Positions 17,920-28,831 are shown, counted from the first letter of the stretch. The stretch is DNA of 64,000 nt from Gulbenkiania mobilis (GCA_004346645.1 SMDA01000003.1:341307-405306); one strand, 5' to 3'. Numbers and translations are program-made. The notes: a model not told the origin generated them from the letters alone.

Positions 17920-19422
17920 CTATTTGTCCGGCAGGCCGGCGCGTCGCAACTGGACGGCCTGCAAAATGGTGGTCCGGTCTATGGTGGTCGCCCCGGCAAG
18001 GTCTGCCAGGGTGCGGGCCACCCGCAAGATACGATGATAGCTGCGGGCAGACAAGCTGAGCCGTTCTACCACCTGCGCCAGCGTGAACAGTGCGGCCTCT
18101 TCGGCCAACCCATGATGTTCTACCTCTGCGCCGCTTAGGGCTGCGTTCGGCTTTCCCTGACGGTCCAGCTGCCGTTGCCGCGCTTGGGCGACCCGGGCAC
18201 GCACCTGTTCGCTGCCCTCTCCCGGCCGGCTGTCCTTCAGTTCGGCGGCCGTCAGCGACGGGACTTCGACATGCAGGTCGATACGGTCCAGAAGCGGGCC
18301 CGAGATTTTACCGCGATATCGCTGAACCTGCTCGGGCGTACAGCAGCAACGGCCGGAAGGGTGGCCAAGATAGCCACACGGGCACGGGTTCATTGCGGCC
18401 ACCAGCTGGAACCGGGCTGGGAAGCTGGCCTGATGGGTGGCACGCGAGATATGGATCACCCCGCTTTCGATCGGCTCGCGCAGCACCTCCAGCACCTTGC
18501 GGTCGAATTCAGGCAGTTCATCCAGGAAGAGGACACCATGATGCGCAAGGCTGATTTCGCCCGGACGGGGTGGACTGCCACCCCCGACCAGGGCCACGGC
18601 CGAAGCAGTGTGGTGCGGCGAGCGGAAGGCACGCACGCCCCAAGGGCTGGGCTCTGCCGGCTGGCCGGCCAACGAGCGCAAGGCAGCGCTCTCCAGCGCC
18701 TCCTCCTCGGTCATGGGAGGCAGCAGGCCAGGCAGTCGGCTGGCGAGCATCGACTTGCCGGTTCCAGGCGGCCCCATCAGCAACAGGCTGTGTCCGCCAG
18801 CCGCCGCGACTTCCAGAGCGAAGCGTGCGCCAGGCTGGCCCCGCACGTCGGCCAGATCGGGCATGGACTGAATCATGTCCGCCTTGAGCGGGGCAGCATA
18901 CTCCAAGGCGTGCAATCCGTTCAGATGGGCCGCCACGGCGCACAGGTCCGTGGCCTCGTACACGGTGGCGGATGCCATGCGGGCGGCCTCTCCGGCACTT
19001 GTCGGAGGAAGGATAAAGGCACGACCGTCCCGCGCAGCCTGCCATACCATGGCCAGCGCGCCCCGCACCGGACGCAACGTGCCGTCCAGAGCGAGCTCGC
19101 CGGCCATTTCGTAGGCAGACAGACCCTCGCCACGCACCTGACCGCTGGCTACGAGGATGCCCAGGGCGATGGGCAGATCGAAACGGCCAGAGTCCTTGGG
19201 TAGGTCGGCCGGCGCCAGATTCACCGTGATCTTACGGGCAGGAAACTCGAAGCCCGAGGTGGAGATGGCCGCGCGTACCCGATCGCGGCTTTCCTTCACT
19301 TCGGTATCGGCCAGGCCGACGATATTGAAGGCGGGTAGACCGTTGGCCAGATGGACTTCCACGGTAACCGCCGGGGCAGCCATTCCGGCCAACCCACGGC
19401 TCAGGATACGCGCCAGCGCCAT
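17920..19422 (-). CDS. comM: ComM (YifB) Mg-chelatase-family AAA+ protein
   Basis: In Vibrio and Haemophilus ComM is a hexameric branch-migration helicase that helps integrate transforming DNA. The 500-residue protein has the N-terminal ChlI/Lon-like domain (about 20-140), Walker A GPPGTGKSMLA at about 218-228, Walker B VLFLDELPEF, a cysteine-rich loop CPCGYLGHPSGRCCC and the C-terminal domain ending at 500. One GTTGGCCGAA copy is inside it (18100-18109, reverse). Together with comEA and pilBCD it strengthens the case that the organism is naturally transformable. Confidence 0.93.
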   Translation of the reverse strand: MALARILSRGLAGMAAPAVTVEVHLANGLPAFNIVGLADTEVKESRDRVRAAISTSGFEFPARKITVNLAPADLPKDSGRFDLPIALGILVASGQVRGEGLSAYEMAGELALDGTLRPVRGALAMVWQAARDGRAFILPPTSAGEAARMASATVYEATDLCAVAAHLNGLHALEYAAPLKADMIQSMPDLADVRGQPGARFALEVAAAGGHSLLLMGPPGTGKSMLASRLPGLLPPMTEEEALESAALRSLAGQPAEPSPWGVRAFRSPHHTASAVALVGGGSPPRPGEISLAHHGVLFLDELPEFDRKVLEVLREPIESGVIHISRATHQASFPARFQLVAAMNPCPCGYLGHPSGRCCCTPEQVQRYRGKISGPLLDRIDLHVEVPSLTAAELKDSRPGEGSEQVRARVAQARQRQLDRQGKPNAALSGAEVEHHGLAEEAALFTLAQVVERLSLSARSYHRILRVARTLADLAGATTIDRTTILQAVQLRRAGLPDK

Positions 19423-19434
19423 GACAGGACCGGA

Positions 19435-19722
19435 TCAGGAATGGCCTTGGCTAGCCTGGGCTTCCACCAGCTCTTCGGCGCGCGCCGGAGAGAGCTCGGC
19501 CTCCAGCTTGGCAAGACGGACTTCCAGCAGCATCAGCTGTTCTCGCGTACGGGCCAGCACCTCCTGTTGGACGTCGAATTCCTCGCGGGTGACCAGATCC
19601 AGCCGGGAGAAGGTGGACGCCATCATGGCCTTCACATTCTTTTCGATGTCGCGGGCGGGGCTGGCTGCGATGGTATCGCTGATCTTGGCGCTGATTTCCT
19701 CGAACAGTTTCTGGCTAAGCAT
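19435..19722 (-). CDS. ubiK: Ubiquinone biosynthesis accessory factor UbiK (YqiC family)
   Basis: UbiK is a small trimeric coiled-coil protein that binds lipids and helps the UbiJ-containing complex make ubiquinone in aerobic cells. The 95-residue protein starts MLSQKLFEEISAKISDTI at the ATG at 19722, with a strong AGGAGG box. It contains the family core NVKAMMASTFSRLDLVTREEFDVQ, followed by a coiled-coil region. It ends 12 bp before comM on the same strand, so the two may be cotranscribed. Confidence 0.9.
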   Translation of the reverse strand: MLSQKLFEEISAKISDTIAASPARDIEKNVKAMMASTFSRLDLVTREEFDVQQEVLARTREQLMLLEVRLAKLEAELSPARAEELVEAQASQGHS

Positions 19723-19765
19723 GGTGTTCCTCCTGGAGTTGGGTCGCGCGATGCGATGAGTGTAG

Positions 19766-20320
<555 letters not shown>

Positions 20321-20354
20321 GCGGATACAAGAACGATATCAGGGGAACACAGAG

Positions 20355-21662
20355 ATGAAGAAACTGGCTTACCTGGCGCCTGCGGCGCTATCGATGGCCC
20401 TGCCGGCTGTAGCGGCCGGCCCGACCGGACCCACGCTGGTGGATGCCTCCGCCGTCAGTGCAGGTGACACCGCCTGGATGCTCACCTCCACCGCACTGGT
20501 CCTATTCATGACCATTCCCGGCCTGGCGCTCTTCTATGGGGGCATGGTGCGAAAGAAGAACGTACTGGCCACGTTGATGCAGAGCTTCGCCATCTGCGCG
20601 CTGATGACGGTGCTGTGGACGGTGGCCGGCTACAGCCTGGCGTTCACACCGGGCAATGCCTGGATCGGCGGCACCGATCGTCTGCTGCTCGAAGGCCTCG
20701 CCTACCTCAAGGATACGGCCAAGCTGACCGTGCATCCGCTTGCGGGCACGATTCCCGAGTCGGTCTTCATGATGTTCCAGATGACTTTCGCCATCATCAC
20801 ACCGGCCTTGATCACCGGGGCTTTTGCCGAGCGCATGAAGTTCTCGTCGATGATGGTGTTCATGGCGCTGTGGTCTTTCCTGGTCTATGTCCCGGTGGCG
20901 CACTGGGTCTGGGCACCAGGCGGCTGGATGGCGGACAAGGGCGTGCTGGATTTCGCTGGTGGTACGGTTGTGCACATCAATGCCGGGATCGCCGGGCTGG
21001 TGGCAGCCCTGGTGCTGGGCAAGCGCGTAGGCTTCGGCCGGGAAGCGATGCCGCCGCATAACCTGATCCTGACGCTGATCGGTGCGTCGATGCTGTGGGT
21101 GGGTTGGTTCGGCTTCAATGCCGGCTCCGCCGTGGCCGCAGACGGCCGTGCCGGGATGGCGATGATGGTGACGCAGATCGCAACCGGCATGGCGGCGCTC
21201 GCCTGGATGGCAGCGGAGTGGCTCGCCAAGGGCAAGCCCTCGGTGCTGGGGATTGCCTCGGGAGCGGTTGCCGGGCTGGTGGCCATCACTCCCGCAGCCG
21301 GCTTCGTAGACGCAAAGGGTGCACTGGCGATCGGGCTTGTGGCGGGCGTGGTGTGCTACTGGGGCGCGACCGGACTGAAACATGCCCTGGGTTACGACGA
21401 CTCGCTGGATGCCTTCGGGGTCCACGGCGTAGGCGGCATCGTCGGCGCGCTCCTGACGGGTGTGTTCGCGGTCAAGGACATCGGCGGCGTTGATGGCAGT
21501 CTGCTTACCCAGGCCATTGGCGTGGGCGCTACAGTGGTCTACTGCGGCGTGGTCACCTTCGTGCTGCTAAAGCTGATCGATCTGGTGATGGGTCTGCGGG
21601 TCAGCGAGGAAGAAGAGCGCGAAGGGCTGGACGTGGTGCTGCACGGCGAGCGCGTCGAATAA
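20355..21662 (+). CDS. amtB: Ammonium transporter AmtB
   Basis: AmtB is the trimeric inner-membrane ammonium channel. From the ATG at 20355 (AGGGG box) it has 435 residues, beginning with a cleavable-type signal (MKKLAYLAPAALSMALPAVA), as in E. coli AmtB. Eleven membrane segments follow. Family motifs include IPGLALFYGGMVRKKNVL and the twin pore histidines in VVHINAGIAG and FGVHGVGGIVGALLTG. It is coupled to glnK, which regulates it by direct binding. A strong terminator follows. Confidence 0.96.
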   Translation: MKKLAYLAPAALSMALPAVAAGPTGPTLVDASAVSAGDTAWMLTSTALVLFMTIPGLALFYGGMVRKKNVLATLMQSFAICALMTVLWTVAGYSLAFTPGNAWIGGTDRLLLEGLAYLKDTAKLTVHPLAGTIPESVFMMFQMTFAIITPALITGAFAERMKFSSMMVFMALWSFLVYVPVAHWVWAPGGWMADKGVLDFAGGTVVHINAGIAGLVAALVLGKRVGFGREAMPPHNLILTLIGASMLWVGWFGFNAGSAVAADGRAGMAMMVTQIATGMAALAWMAAEWLAKGKPSVLGIASGAVAGLVAITPAAGFVDAKGALAIGLVAGVVCYWGATGLKHALGYDDSLDAFGVHGVGGIVGALLTGVFAVKDIGGVDGSLLTQAIGVGATVVYCGVVTFVLLKLIDLVMGLRVSEEEEREGLDVVLHGERVE

Positions 21663-21692
21663 AACGGTTTTCTTGTTGTGGTAAGGGACTTA

Positions 21693-21717
21693 CGGGCGCT
21701 TCGGCGCCCGCTTTTTT
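21693..21717 (+). terminator. Terminator of glnK-amtB
   Basis: The stem CGGGCGC/GCGCCCG with a stable TTCG tetraloop is followed by CTTTTTT. Confidence 0.9.
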
Positions 21718-21735
21718 CCTCGCACCTCCCCAGCA

Positions 21736-21774
21736 CAAAAAAGGTTGGCCGAAGACTACGCTTCGGCCAACCTT
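21736..21774 (-). terminator. sspB terminator built from an inverted pair of the GTTGGCCGAA motif
   Basis: AAGGTTGGCCGAAG (21741-21754) faces its exact complement CTTCGGCCAACCTT (21761-21774) across a 6-nt loop. On the minus strand the 14-bp hairpin is followed by a T-run. It lies 30 bp beyond the sspB stop, so two copies of the abundant 10-mer double as a transcription terminator. Confidence 0.85.
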
Positions 21775-21803
21775 GCTGCTTTCTACGGCGGCTAAGGCAG
21801 CGC

Positions 21804-22226
21804 TTACTTCACCACGCGCAGATGGGGGCGCCCACCGGGACGGGGGGGCTCATCCTCAGGCTCTGTCGGCGGGGGCGCGTCCGGTACGGGTGCCGGACGG
21901 GCGGCCACGGGCTGTTTTTCCACCTCGAAGCCCATGCCCTCGCCGGTTTCCCGGGCAAAGATCGACACCACGTTGCCCACGGGTACCCAGATTTCACGGG
22001 ATTGCCCCCCGAAACGGGCTGAGAAGGAAACCCAGTCGTTTTCGATCCGGAAGTCCTTGGTAGCGCCATAGCCCACGTTGAGCACGATCTCATTGTTCTG
22101 CACGTACTCGCGGGGCACGTCGGTATTTTCGTCCACCCACACCACCATGTAGGGGGTGTGTCCATTGTCGGTGCACCATTCGTGCAGGGCCCGCAGGAGG
22201 TAAGGCTTGGTACTCGTGGCGCTCAT
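21804..22226 (-). CDS. sspB: ClpXP specificity-enhancing factor SspB
   Basis: SspB tethers ssrA-tagged proteins to the ClpXP protease. The 140-residue protein has the folded substrate-binding domain (about 1-110, with YLLRALHEWCTDNGHTPY and FSARFGG). A Pro/Glu-rich linker follows, and the C-terminal ClpX-binding motif is RPHLRVVK. The ATG at 22226 gives this domain start; in-frame codons beyond it run into sspA. It lies 14 bp after sspA in an operon. Confidence 0.95.
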   Translation of the reverse strand: MSATSTKPYLLRALHEWCTDNGHTPYMVVWVDENTDVPREYVQNNEIVLNVGYGATKDFRIENDWVSFSARFGGQSREIWVPVGNVVSIFARETGEGMGFEVEKQPVAARPAPVPDAPPPTEPEDEPPRPGGRPHLRVVK

Positions 22227-22240
22227 GGCGAAGACTCCGT

Positions 22241-22843
22241 TTACTTGCGCATGGCCTTTTCGGACGGCGTCAGCGAATCGATGAACGACTGGCGCTGGAA
22301 GATACGCTCGGCGTACTTCAGGATGGGCGCAGCGCTCTTGCCCAGATCGATGCCGTAGTGTTCCAGGCGCCACATCAGGGGGGCAAGGGCCACATCGATC
22401 ATCGAGAACTCGTCGCCAAGGATGAACTTCTGCTTGGCAAAGATCGGGGCAATCATCGTCAGGCCTTCGCGAATCGCCTCGCGGGCCTTGGTTGCTTCTT
22501 TCCCGGTAGCACCGGCTTCAAGCGCCTTTACATGGGCAAAAAGCTCTTGCTCGAAGCGGAACAGGAACAACCGCGCGCGGGCACGCATCACCGGGTCAGC
22601 CGGCATCAGCTGCGGATGGGGAAAGCGCTCGTCGATATACTCGTTGATGATGTTGGACTCGTGCAGGATGAGATCACGCTCCACCAGCACGGGCACTTCG
22701 TTGTACGGGTTCATCACCGCCAGGTCTTCGGGCTTGTTGTGGATGTCCACATCGATGATCTCGAAATCCATCCCCTTTTCGTACAGCACGATGCGGCAGC
22801 GGTGGCTGAACGGGCAGGTGATTCCGGAGTAAAGGGTCATCAT
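22241..22843 (-). CDS. sspA: Stringent starvation protein A (SspA), GST-fold RNA polymerase-associated protein
   Basis: SspA has a glutathione S-transferase fold but works by binding RNA polymerase under stress. From the ATG at 22843 the protein is 200 residues and starts MMTLYSGITCPFSHRCRIVL, very like Neisseria SspA. A further ATG five codons upstream (22858) is possible. The typical segments YNEVPVLVERDLILHES and YIDERFPHPQLMPADP are present. It stands between petC and sspB, an order also seen in Neisseria and relatives. Confidence 0.93.
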   Translation of the reverse strand: MMTLYSGITCPFSHRCRIVLYEKGMDFEIIDVDIHNKPEDLAVMNPYNEVPVLVERDLILHESNIINEYIDERFPHPQLMPADPVMRARARLFLFRFEQELFAHVKALEAGATGKEATKAREAIREGLTMIAPIFAKQKFILGDEFSMIDVALAPLMWRLEHYGIDLGKSAAPILKYAERIFQRQSFIDSLTPSEKAMRK

Positions 22844-22942
22844 GGCAGTAACGATCATCCTGTCAAAGGTTGGTCAAGGTCCGGGCTAGTTTAGCATCGT
22901 CGGAAGACGCATTTCCAGAAAAAGCCCGTAAGTACATGAACG

Positions 22943-22975
22943 AAAAAGGGAAAAGGCGGTTTCCCGCCTTTTCCC
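22943..22975 (-). terminator. Terminator of petABC
   Basis: The 12-bp stem GGGAAAAGGCGG/CCGCCTTTTCCC with a TTTC loop is followed by TTTTT on the minus strand. It lies 21 bp after petC and separates it from sspA. Confidence 0.85.
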
Positions 22976-22996
22976 TGCGATGGCCTGTCGTCAGGC

Positions 22997-23758
22997 TCAG
23001 TGCACGTCTTTCCAGTATTCCTTTTTCAGGAAGTAGGACAGCGGCAGGAGTACCAGACCGAGGAACATCAGTACCAGATAGCCGATCTGATGGCGGCGCA
23101 CTTGGGCCGGCTCGGCCATGTACACCATATAGTTCACCAGGTCGGCCATGCGGCGGTCGTAATCCAGCGTGATCGCCTTGCCGTTCTCGAGCTTGGTCAT
23201 GGAGCCGGCCTTGACCAGTTCCAGCGACTTTTCCTCGTGTCCGTTGGCACCCTTGTGCACCTTCAGCACCTGCTCGCCCTGCCACTCCCAGAATACATGC
23301 GGCATCGCAACCTTGTCGAAGACAAGGTTGTTCCAGCCAGTCGGACGGGTGTCGTCGCGGTAGAAGCTGCGCATGTAGGCATACAGGTAATCGGCACCAC
23401 GGGAGCGCGCGATCACAGACAGGTCCGGCGGGGTGTTGCCCAGCCAGACCTTGGCATCCGGCGTCTGCATCGAGATACGCATCGGGTCACCCACCTTGGC
23501 ACCCGGCGGCAGGATGAAGTCCTTGATCTGCTGTTCGCTCAGGCCGATGTCCATCAGACGGTTGAAGCGCATGGCGTTGGCCGAATGACACGACAGGCAG
23601 TAGTTGACGAACAGCTGGGCACCGCGCTGTAGCGACTCGGTGTCCTGGATGTCGATCGGCGCCTTTTCCAGCTTGATCTCGCCTTCGGACGCGTGGGCGC
23701 CCACCAGAGGCAGGAAGAGCGCGGCCGCAGCGATCAGTTGACGGAGAGTCTTTTTCAT
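22997..23758 (-). CDS. petC: Ubiquinol-cytochrome c reductase cytochrome c1 subunit
   Basis: Cytochrome c1 passes electrons from the Rieske centre to soluble cytochrome c on the periplasmic side. The 253-residue precursor has a signal peptide (ending GAHA), the covalent haem site CLSCH (about residues 54-58), a haem-ligand methionine region and a C-terminal membrane anchor (about 225-246) ending KKEYWKDVH. It is the last gene of petA-petB-petC. A GTTGGCCGAA copy lies directly after the haem-site codons (23576-23585). Confidence 0.96.
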   Translation of the reverse strand: MKKTLRQLIAAAALFLPLVGAHASEGEIKLEKAPIDIQDTESLQRGAQLFVNYCLSCHSANAMRFNRLMDIGLSEQQIKDFILPPGAKVGDPMRISMQTPDAKVWLGNTPPDLSVIARSRGADYLYAYMRSFYRDDTRPTGWNNLVFDKVAMPHVFWEWQGEQVLKVHKGANGHEEKSLELVKAGSMTKLENGKAITLDYDRRMADLVNYMVYMAEPAQVRRHQIGYLVLMFLGLVLLPLSYFLKKEYWKDVH

Positions 23759-23778
23759 TTTTCTGGCCTTCCTTCCTG

Positions 23779-25098
23779 TTACACGTTCATCGCGAAGACG
23801 GTGGCCAGCACGATGGTCAGCGCAGTCAGCAGCAGGAACTGCAGCTTGCGCTTGAACGTGCTTTCGGTCAGCCGTTGCGGCACCGGCTCGCTGCCCACGT
23901 CATTCTTGGTGTAGAACGGCATGGCCAGGAAGAAGGCGAAATAGATGAACGACAGGATCTGCGCGATGATGGTGCGGGTGTTGGTCGACGGCATGGCACC
24001 GAGGATGCCCAGGCCGATGAACGCAATCACGAACAGCGTCAGCGCGATCTTGAACTTGGGACCACGATAGCGGATCGACTTCACCGGCGAGCGGTCCAGC
24101 CACGGCAGGAAGGCGATCAGAACCACCGCCGCGCCCATGCCAATCACCCCCCATACCTGGGTGCCGGCAAAAGACGGAATGGCACGCAGAATGGCGTAGA
24201 ACGGCGTGAAGTACCATACCGGCGCAATATGCGGCGGGGTTTTCAGCGGGTCGGCCGGATCAAAGTTCGGGTGCTCGAGGAAGTAACCGCCCATCTCCGG
24301 CAGGAAGAACACGATGGTGGTGAACACGATCAGGAACACCGCGACACCGAGCACGTCCTTGACCGTGTAATACGGGTGGAAGGGGATGCCATCCACCGGC
24401 AGACCGGTGTTGGGGTCCTTGTTCTGCTTGATTTCCACGCCATCCGGGTTGTTGGAGCCTACTTCATGCAGGGCGATCAGGTGGGCAACCACCAGCGCCA
24501 GCAGCACCAGCGGCACTGCGATCACGTGGAGGGCAAAGAAACGGTTAAGGGTGGCATCGGATACCACATAGTCCCCCCGGATCCATACGGACAGGTCCGG
24601 GCCGATCACCGGAATGGAACCGAACAGGTTCACGATCACCTGTGCGCCCCAGAACGACATCTGACCCCACGGCAGCAGGTAGCCCATGAAGGCTTCGGCC
24701 ATCAGCACCAGGAAGATCAGCGTGCCGAAAACCCATACCAGCTCGCGCGGTTGCTTGTACGAGCCATAGATCAGGCCGCGGAACATGTGCAGGTACACCA
24801 CCACGAAGAACATCGAGGCCCCGGTGGAGTGCATGTAGCGGATGATCCAGCCACCGGGCACGTCGCGCATGATGTACTCGACCGACAGGAACGCGAGGTT
24901 GGCGTCGGGCTTGTAGTTCATGGTCAGGAAGATGCCGGTCACGATCTGGATGACCAGCACCAGCAGGGCGAGCGAACCGAAGAAGTACCAGAAGTTGAAG
25001 TTCTTCGGCGCGTAGTACTCGGTTACGTGCTCTTTCATCATCGACGACAGCGGGAAGCGTGCGTCGACCCAATTCATAAAGGATTGTCCCTTGCTCAT
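23779..25098 (-). CDS. petB: Ubiquinol-cytochrome c reductase cytochrome b subunit
   Basis: This is the membrane core of complex III with two b haems and the Qo and Qi sites. From the ATG at 25098 (GAGGG box) it has 439 residues. Family motifs include FNFWYFFGSLALLVL, the PEWY-like Qo region written APVWYFTPFYAILR, and paired haem-ligand histidines in helices B and D (RYMHSTGASMFF and FFALHVIAVP). The C-terminal helices run to about 430. The gene follows petA by 13 bp. Confidence 0.96.
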   Translation of the reverse strand: MSKGQSFMNWVDARFPLSSMMKEHVTEYYAPKNFNFWYFFGSLALLVLVIQIVTGIFLTMNYKPDANLAFLSVEYIMRDVPGGWIIRYMHSTGASMFFVVVYLHMFRGLIYGSYKQPRELVWVFGTLIFLVLMAEAFMGYLLPWGQMSFWGAQVIVNLFGSIPVIGPDLSVWIRGDYVVSDATLNRFFALHVIAVPLVLLALVVAHLIALHEVGSNNPDGVEIKQNKDPNTGLPVDGIPFHPYYTVKDVLGVAVFLIVFTTIVFFLPEMGGYFLEHPNFDPADPLKTPPHIAPVWYFTPFYAILRAIPSFAGTQVWGVIGMGAAVVLIAFLPWLDRSPVKSIRYRGPKFKIALTLFVIAFIGLGILGAMPSTNTRTIIAQILSFIYFAFFLAMPFYTKNDVGSEPVPQRLTESTFKRKLQFLLLTALTIVLATVFAMNV

Positions 25099-25111
25099 CT
25101 TACGCCCTCGG

Positions 25112-25696
25112 TTACTTGTCATCGCCGATCAACAGGCGGGTGTCGGAGAGGTACTTGTGCGGCGGAATCTCCATGTTCTTCGGTGCCGGCACCCCCTTGT
25201 ACACGCGGGCGGCCAGGTCGAACTTGGAGCCGTGGCACGGACAGTAGAAGCCGCCCAGCCACTCCGGGCCGAGGTCGGCCGGGGCGATGTCGGGGCGGTG
25301 GGTCGGCGAACAGCCCAGGTGGGTACAGATGCCGACGGCCACCAGGATCTCCGGCTTGATGGAGCGGTTGGTGTTCTGGCAGTACTTCGGCTGCTGTTCG
25401 ACTTCGGACTTCGGATCGACGAGCTTGTCGTCCAGCTTGGGCAGGTTCTTCAGCTGCTCCGGCGTGCGCGAGAGTACCCACACCGGCTTGCCGCGCCATT
25501 CGACGTTGATCTTCTGACCCGGCTCCAGCTTGCTGATATCCACCTCTACCGGTGCGCCAGCCGCCTTGGCCCTTTCGGACGGGAAGAAGCTCATCAGAAA
25601 CGGCGTGGCCACCCCGGCTGCCGCAACACCCCCAACCGCGCTGGTTGCAACCGTCAGAAACCGACGGCGCCCCGTATCGACGTGTTGTTCACTCAT
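25112..25696 (-). CDS. petA: Ubiquinol-cytochrome c reductase Rieske iron-sulfur subunit
   Basis: This is the Rieske 2Fe-2S protein of complex III. The ATG at 25696 has a GAGGA box at 8 nt; an ATG five codons upstream is less well placed. The 194-residue protein has a twin-arginine signal anchor (TGRRRFLTVATSAVGG). The cluster motifs are CTHLGC and CPCHGS, spaced as in the family. It opens the petABC operon. Confidence 0.96.
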   Translation of the reverse strand: MSEQHVDTGRRRFLTVATSAVGGVAAAGVATPFLMSFFPSERAKAAGAPVEVDISKLEPGQKINVEWRGKPVWVLSRTPEQLKNLPKLDDKLVDPKSEVEQQPKYCQNTNRSIKPEILVAVGICTHLGCSPTHRPDIAPADLGPEWLGGFYCPCHGSKFDLAARVYKGVPAPKNMEIPPHKYLSDTRLLIGDDK

Positions 25697-25746
25697 TACA
25701 GTCATCCTCAAACGTGGAAACCGAGCTTATAAACTTAAACTGCATG

Positions 25747-25776
25747 ATTTTACCCGATTCCCGGTAGGGACTTGAA
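25747..25776 (-). promoter_or_regulatory. Possible promoter of petABC
   Basis: On the minus strand a good -10 TAAAAT (25747-25752) lies 18 bp from a poor -35 TTCAAG (25771-25776). This is a weak prediction. Confidence 0.35.
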
Positions 25777-25818
25777 GCCTTATCCGGAGAAATTGTGCAA
25801 ACACCCTTCAGGACAACC

Positions 25819-26565
25819 TCATACAGGGTTGGGCAGGTCCACAAAACAGGTCTCCAACCCATGCTCCCGGGTCAGCCAGCCCGCCAGCGCGGCCACGCCG
25901 TAGCGCTCGGTGGCGTGGTGCCCAGCGGCCAGGAAGGCAACGCCCAGCTCCTCGGCGATATGATGATGCTGCTCGGACACCTCACCAGTGATGTAGGCAT
26001 CCACCCCCAGCGCAATCGCCTCTTCAAAGAAGCCTTGGGCACCGCCGGTGCACCAAGCCACACGCCGCACCAGTCGGTCAGCGGGCCCGAGCAGCAGCGG
26101 CGGCCGCCCCAATGCGGTGGCCACGCTTTCGGCCAACCCTCGGGCCGGCAAGGGGGCTTCGAGATGGCCATGCCACAGCAGACCCTGGTCTCCGGCCTGC
26201 CCGTCCACTGCAAGACCCAGCACTGCCGCAAGGCGGGCATTGTTGCCGACGACCGGATGTGCATCGAGCGGCAGGTGATAGGCAATCAGGCTGATATCGT
26301 GGGCGAGCAGACGGGACAAGCGCGCCTTCTTCATGCCGGTGATGCAGGGGTTCTCGTTTTTCCAGAAGTAGCCGTGGTGAACGAGGATGGCATCGGCTCC
26401 ACGTTCGATGGCTACATCGATGAGCCCCTGCGAGGCCGTGACGCCGGCCACGACGCTGCGCACTTCCGAGCGCCCCTCGACCTGCAAGCCGTTGGGCCCG
26501 TAATCCTTGAAACGCCACGGTTCCAGATAGGTATCAAGCACCTTCACGAGTTCGGCAAGTTGCAT
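25819..26565 (-). CDS. Nif3-like dinuclear metal-centre protein (YbgI family)
   Basis: This 248-residue protein belongs to the Nif3/YbgI family, which forms a hexameric toroid with a two-metal site in each subunit. Visible family elements are DYGPNGLQVEG, the metal-ligand segment ILVHHGYFW, LPLDAHPVVGNNARLA and the C-terminal GEVSEQHHHIAEE and AGHHATERYG. The ATG at 26565 has a strong AGGAGG box; the frame continues upstream without family similarity. The function is unsettled: GTP cyclohydrolase I-like, or other hydrolase roles have been proposed for relatives. One GTTGGCCGAA copy is at 26128-26137. Confidence 0.9.
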   Translation of the reverse strand: MQLAELVKVLDTYLEPWRFKDYGPNGLQVEGRSEVRSVVAGVTASQGLIDVAIERGADAILVHHGYFWKNENPCITGMKKARLSRLLAHDISLIAYHLPLDAHPVVGNNARLAAVLGLAVDGQAGDQGLLWHGHLEAPLPARGLAESVATALGRPPLLLGPADRLVRRVAWCTGGAQGFFEEAIALGVDAYITGEVSEQHHHIAEELGVAFLAAGHHATERYGVAALAGWLTREHGLETCFVDLPNPV

Positions 26566-26628
26566 GCATCCTCCTTTTTGATCCGTTGCGACCGATTCTG
26601 CCAGAAATGCTCCGCTCACCAGAGGGCC

Positions 26629-26658
26629 AAAACAAAACCCCGCCGAAGCGGGGTTTTG
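26629..26658 (-). terminator. Terminator of groESL
   Basis: The 11-bp stem CAAAACCCCGC/GCGGGGTTTTG with a 4-nt loop is followed on the minus strand by a second TTTT tract. Confidence 0.88.
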
Positions 26659-26668
26659 CAATGACAAC

Positions 26669-26678
26669 GTTGGCCGAA
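26669..26678 (+). repeat. Intergenic copy of the GTTGGCCGAA motif
   Basis: This perfect copy lies between the groEL stop and its terminator. It is one of 27 in the window. Confidence 0.9.
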
Positions 26679-26683
26679 GCGGC

Positions 26684-28324
<1,641 letters not shown>

Positions 28325-28365
28325 TCATTCTCTCCAAAATCGGTTTCGGGATGTGTGGGCCGGAG

Positions 28366-28653
28366 TTACTCGACGATACCCATCACGTCTTCTTCGCGCA
28401 TCACCAGCACTTCATTGCCGTCTACCTTGACGGTCTGGCCGGAGTATTTGCCGAAGATCACCTTGTCACCCACCTTCAGTTCGAGGGGACGGCGCTCGCC
28501 GTTTTCCAGCAGTTTGCCGTTGCCCACGGCCAGCACTTCGCCCATGTCCGGCTTCTCGGCGGCAGCGCCCGGCAGAACGATGCCGGAAGCAGTTTTTTCT
28601 TCGGCTTCGAGGCGCTTGATTACCACACGGTCATGCAGAGGACGGATTGCCAT
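28366..28653 (-). CDS. groES: Co-chaperonin GroES
   Basis: GroES is the heptameric lid of GroEL. The 95-residue protein has the conserved start [21 protein letters not shown], the mobile loop around [15 protein letters not shown] and the C-terminus [10 protein letters not shown]. It is the first gene of the groESL operon, about 70 bp below a perfect CIRCE element. Confidence 0.98.
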   Translation of the reverse strand: MAIRPLHDRVVIKRLEAEEKTASGIVLPGAAAEKPDMGEVLAVGNGKLLENGERRPLELKVGDKVIFGKYSGQTVKVDGNEVLVMREEDVMGIVE

Positions 28654-28724
28654 TGATCTCTCCTAGTAAGCAATTTGGCTGTTGAGAGGTGAATACAGTC
28701 AACTCAGGGTTTAGGCCGGATGCA

Positions 28725-28751
28725 TTAGCACTCGGACCTAGCGAGTGCTAA
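28725..28751 (-). promoter_or_regulatory. CIRCE operator (HrcA binding site)
   Basis: TTAGCACTC-N9-GAGTGCTAA is a perfect match to the CIRCE consensus. It overlaps the predicted transcription start of groESL, so HrcA bound there would block the promoter until heat shock. Confidence 0.95.
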
Positions 28752-28780
28752 TGGTAGGGACACGTGGCAGGGATTTCAAG
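28751..28780 (-). promoter_or_regulatory. groESL promoter
   Basis: On the minus strand the -35 TTGAAA lies 17 bp from the -10 TACCAT. The same upstream element reads CTTGAAA, the sigma-32 -35 consensus, with a partial CCC-rich -10 (CCCTACCAT). Both sigma factors may use this region. The downstream edge touches CIRCE. Confidence 0.6.
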
Positions 28781-28831
28781 CGGCACAGCTCGATTGATTT
28801 TTTAAACCAACCCAAGCCAAACCATAGATTA

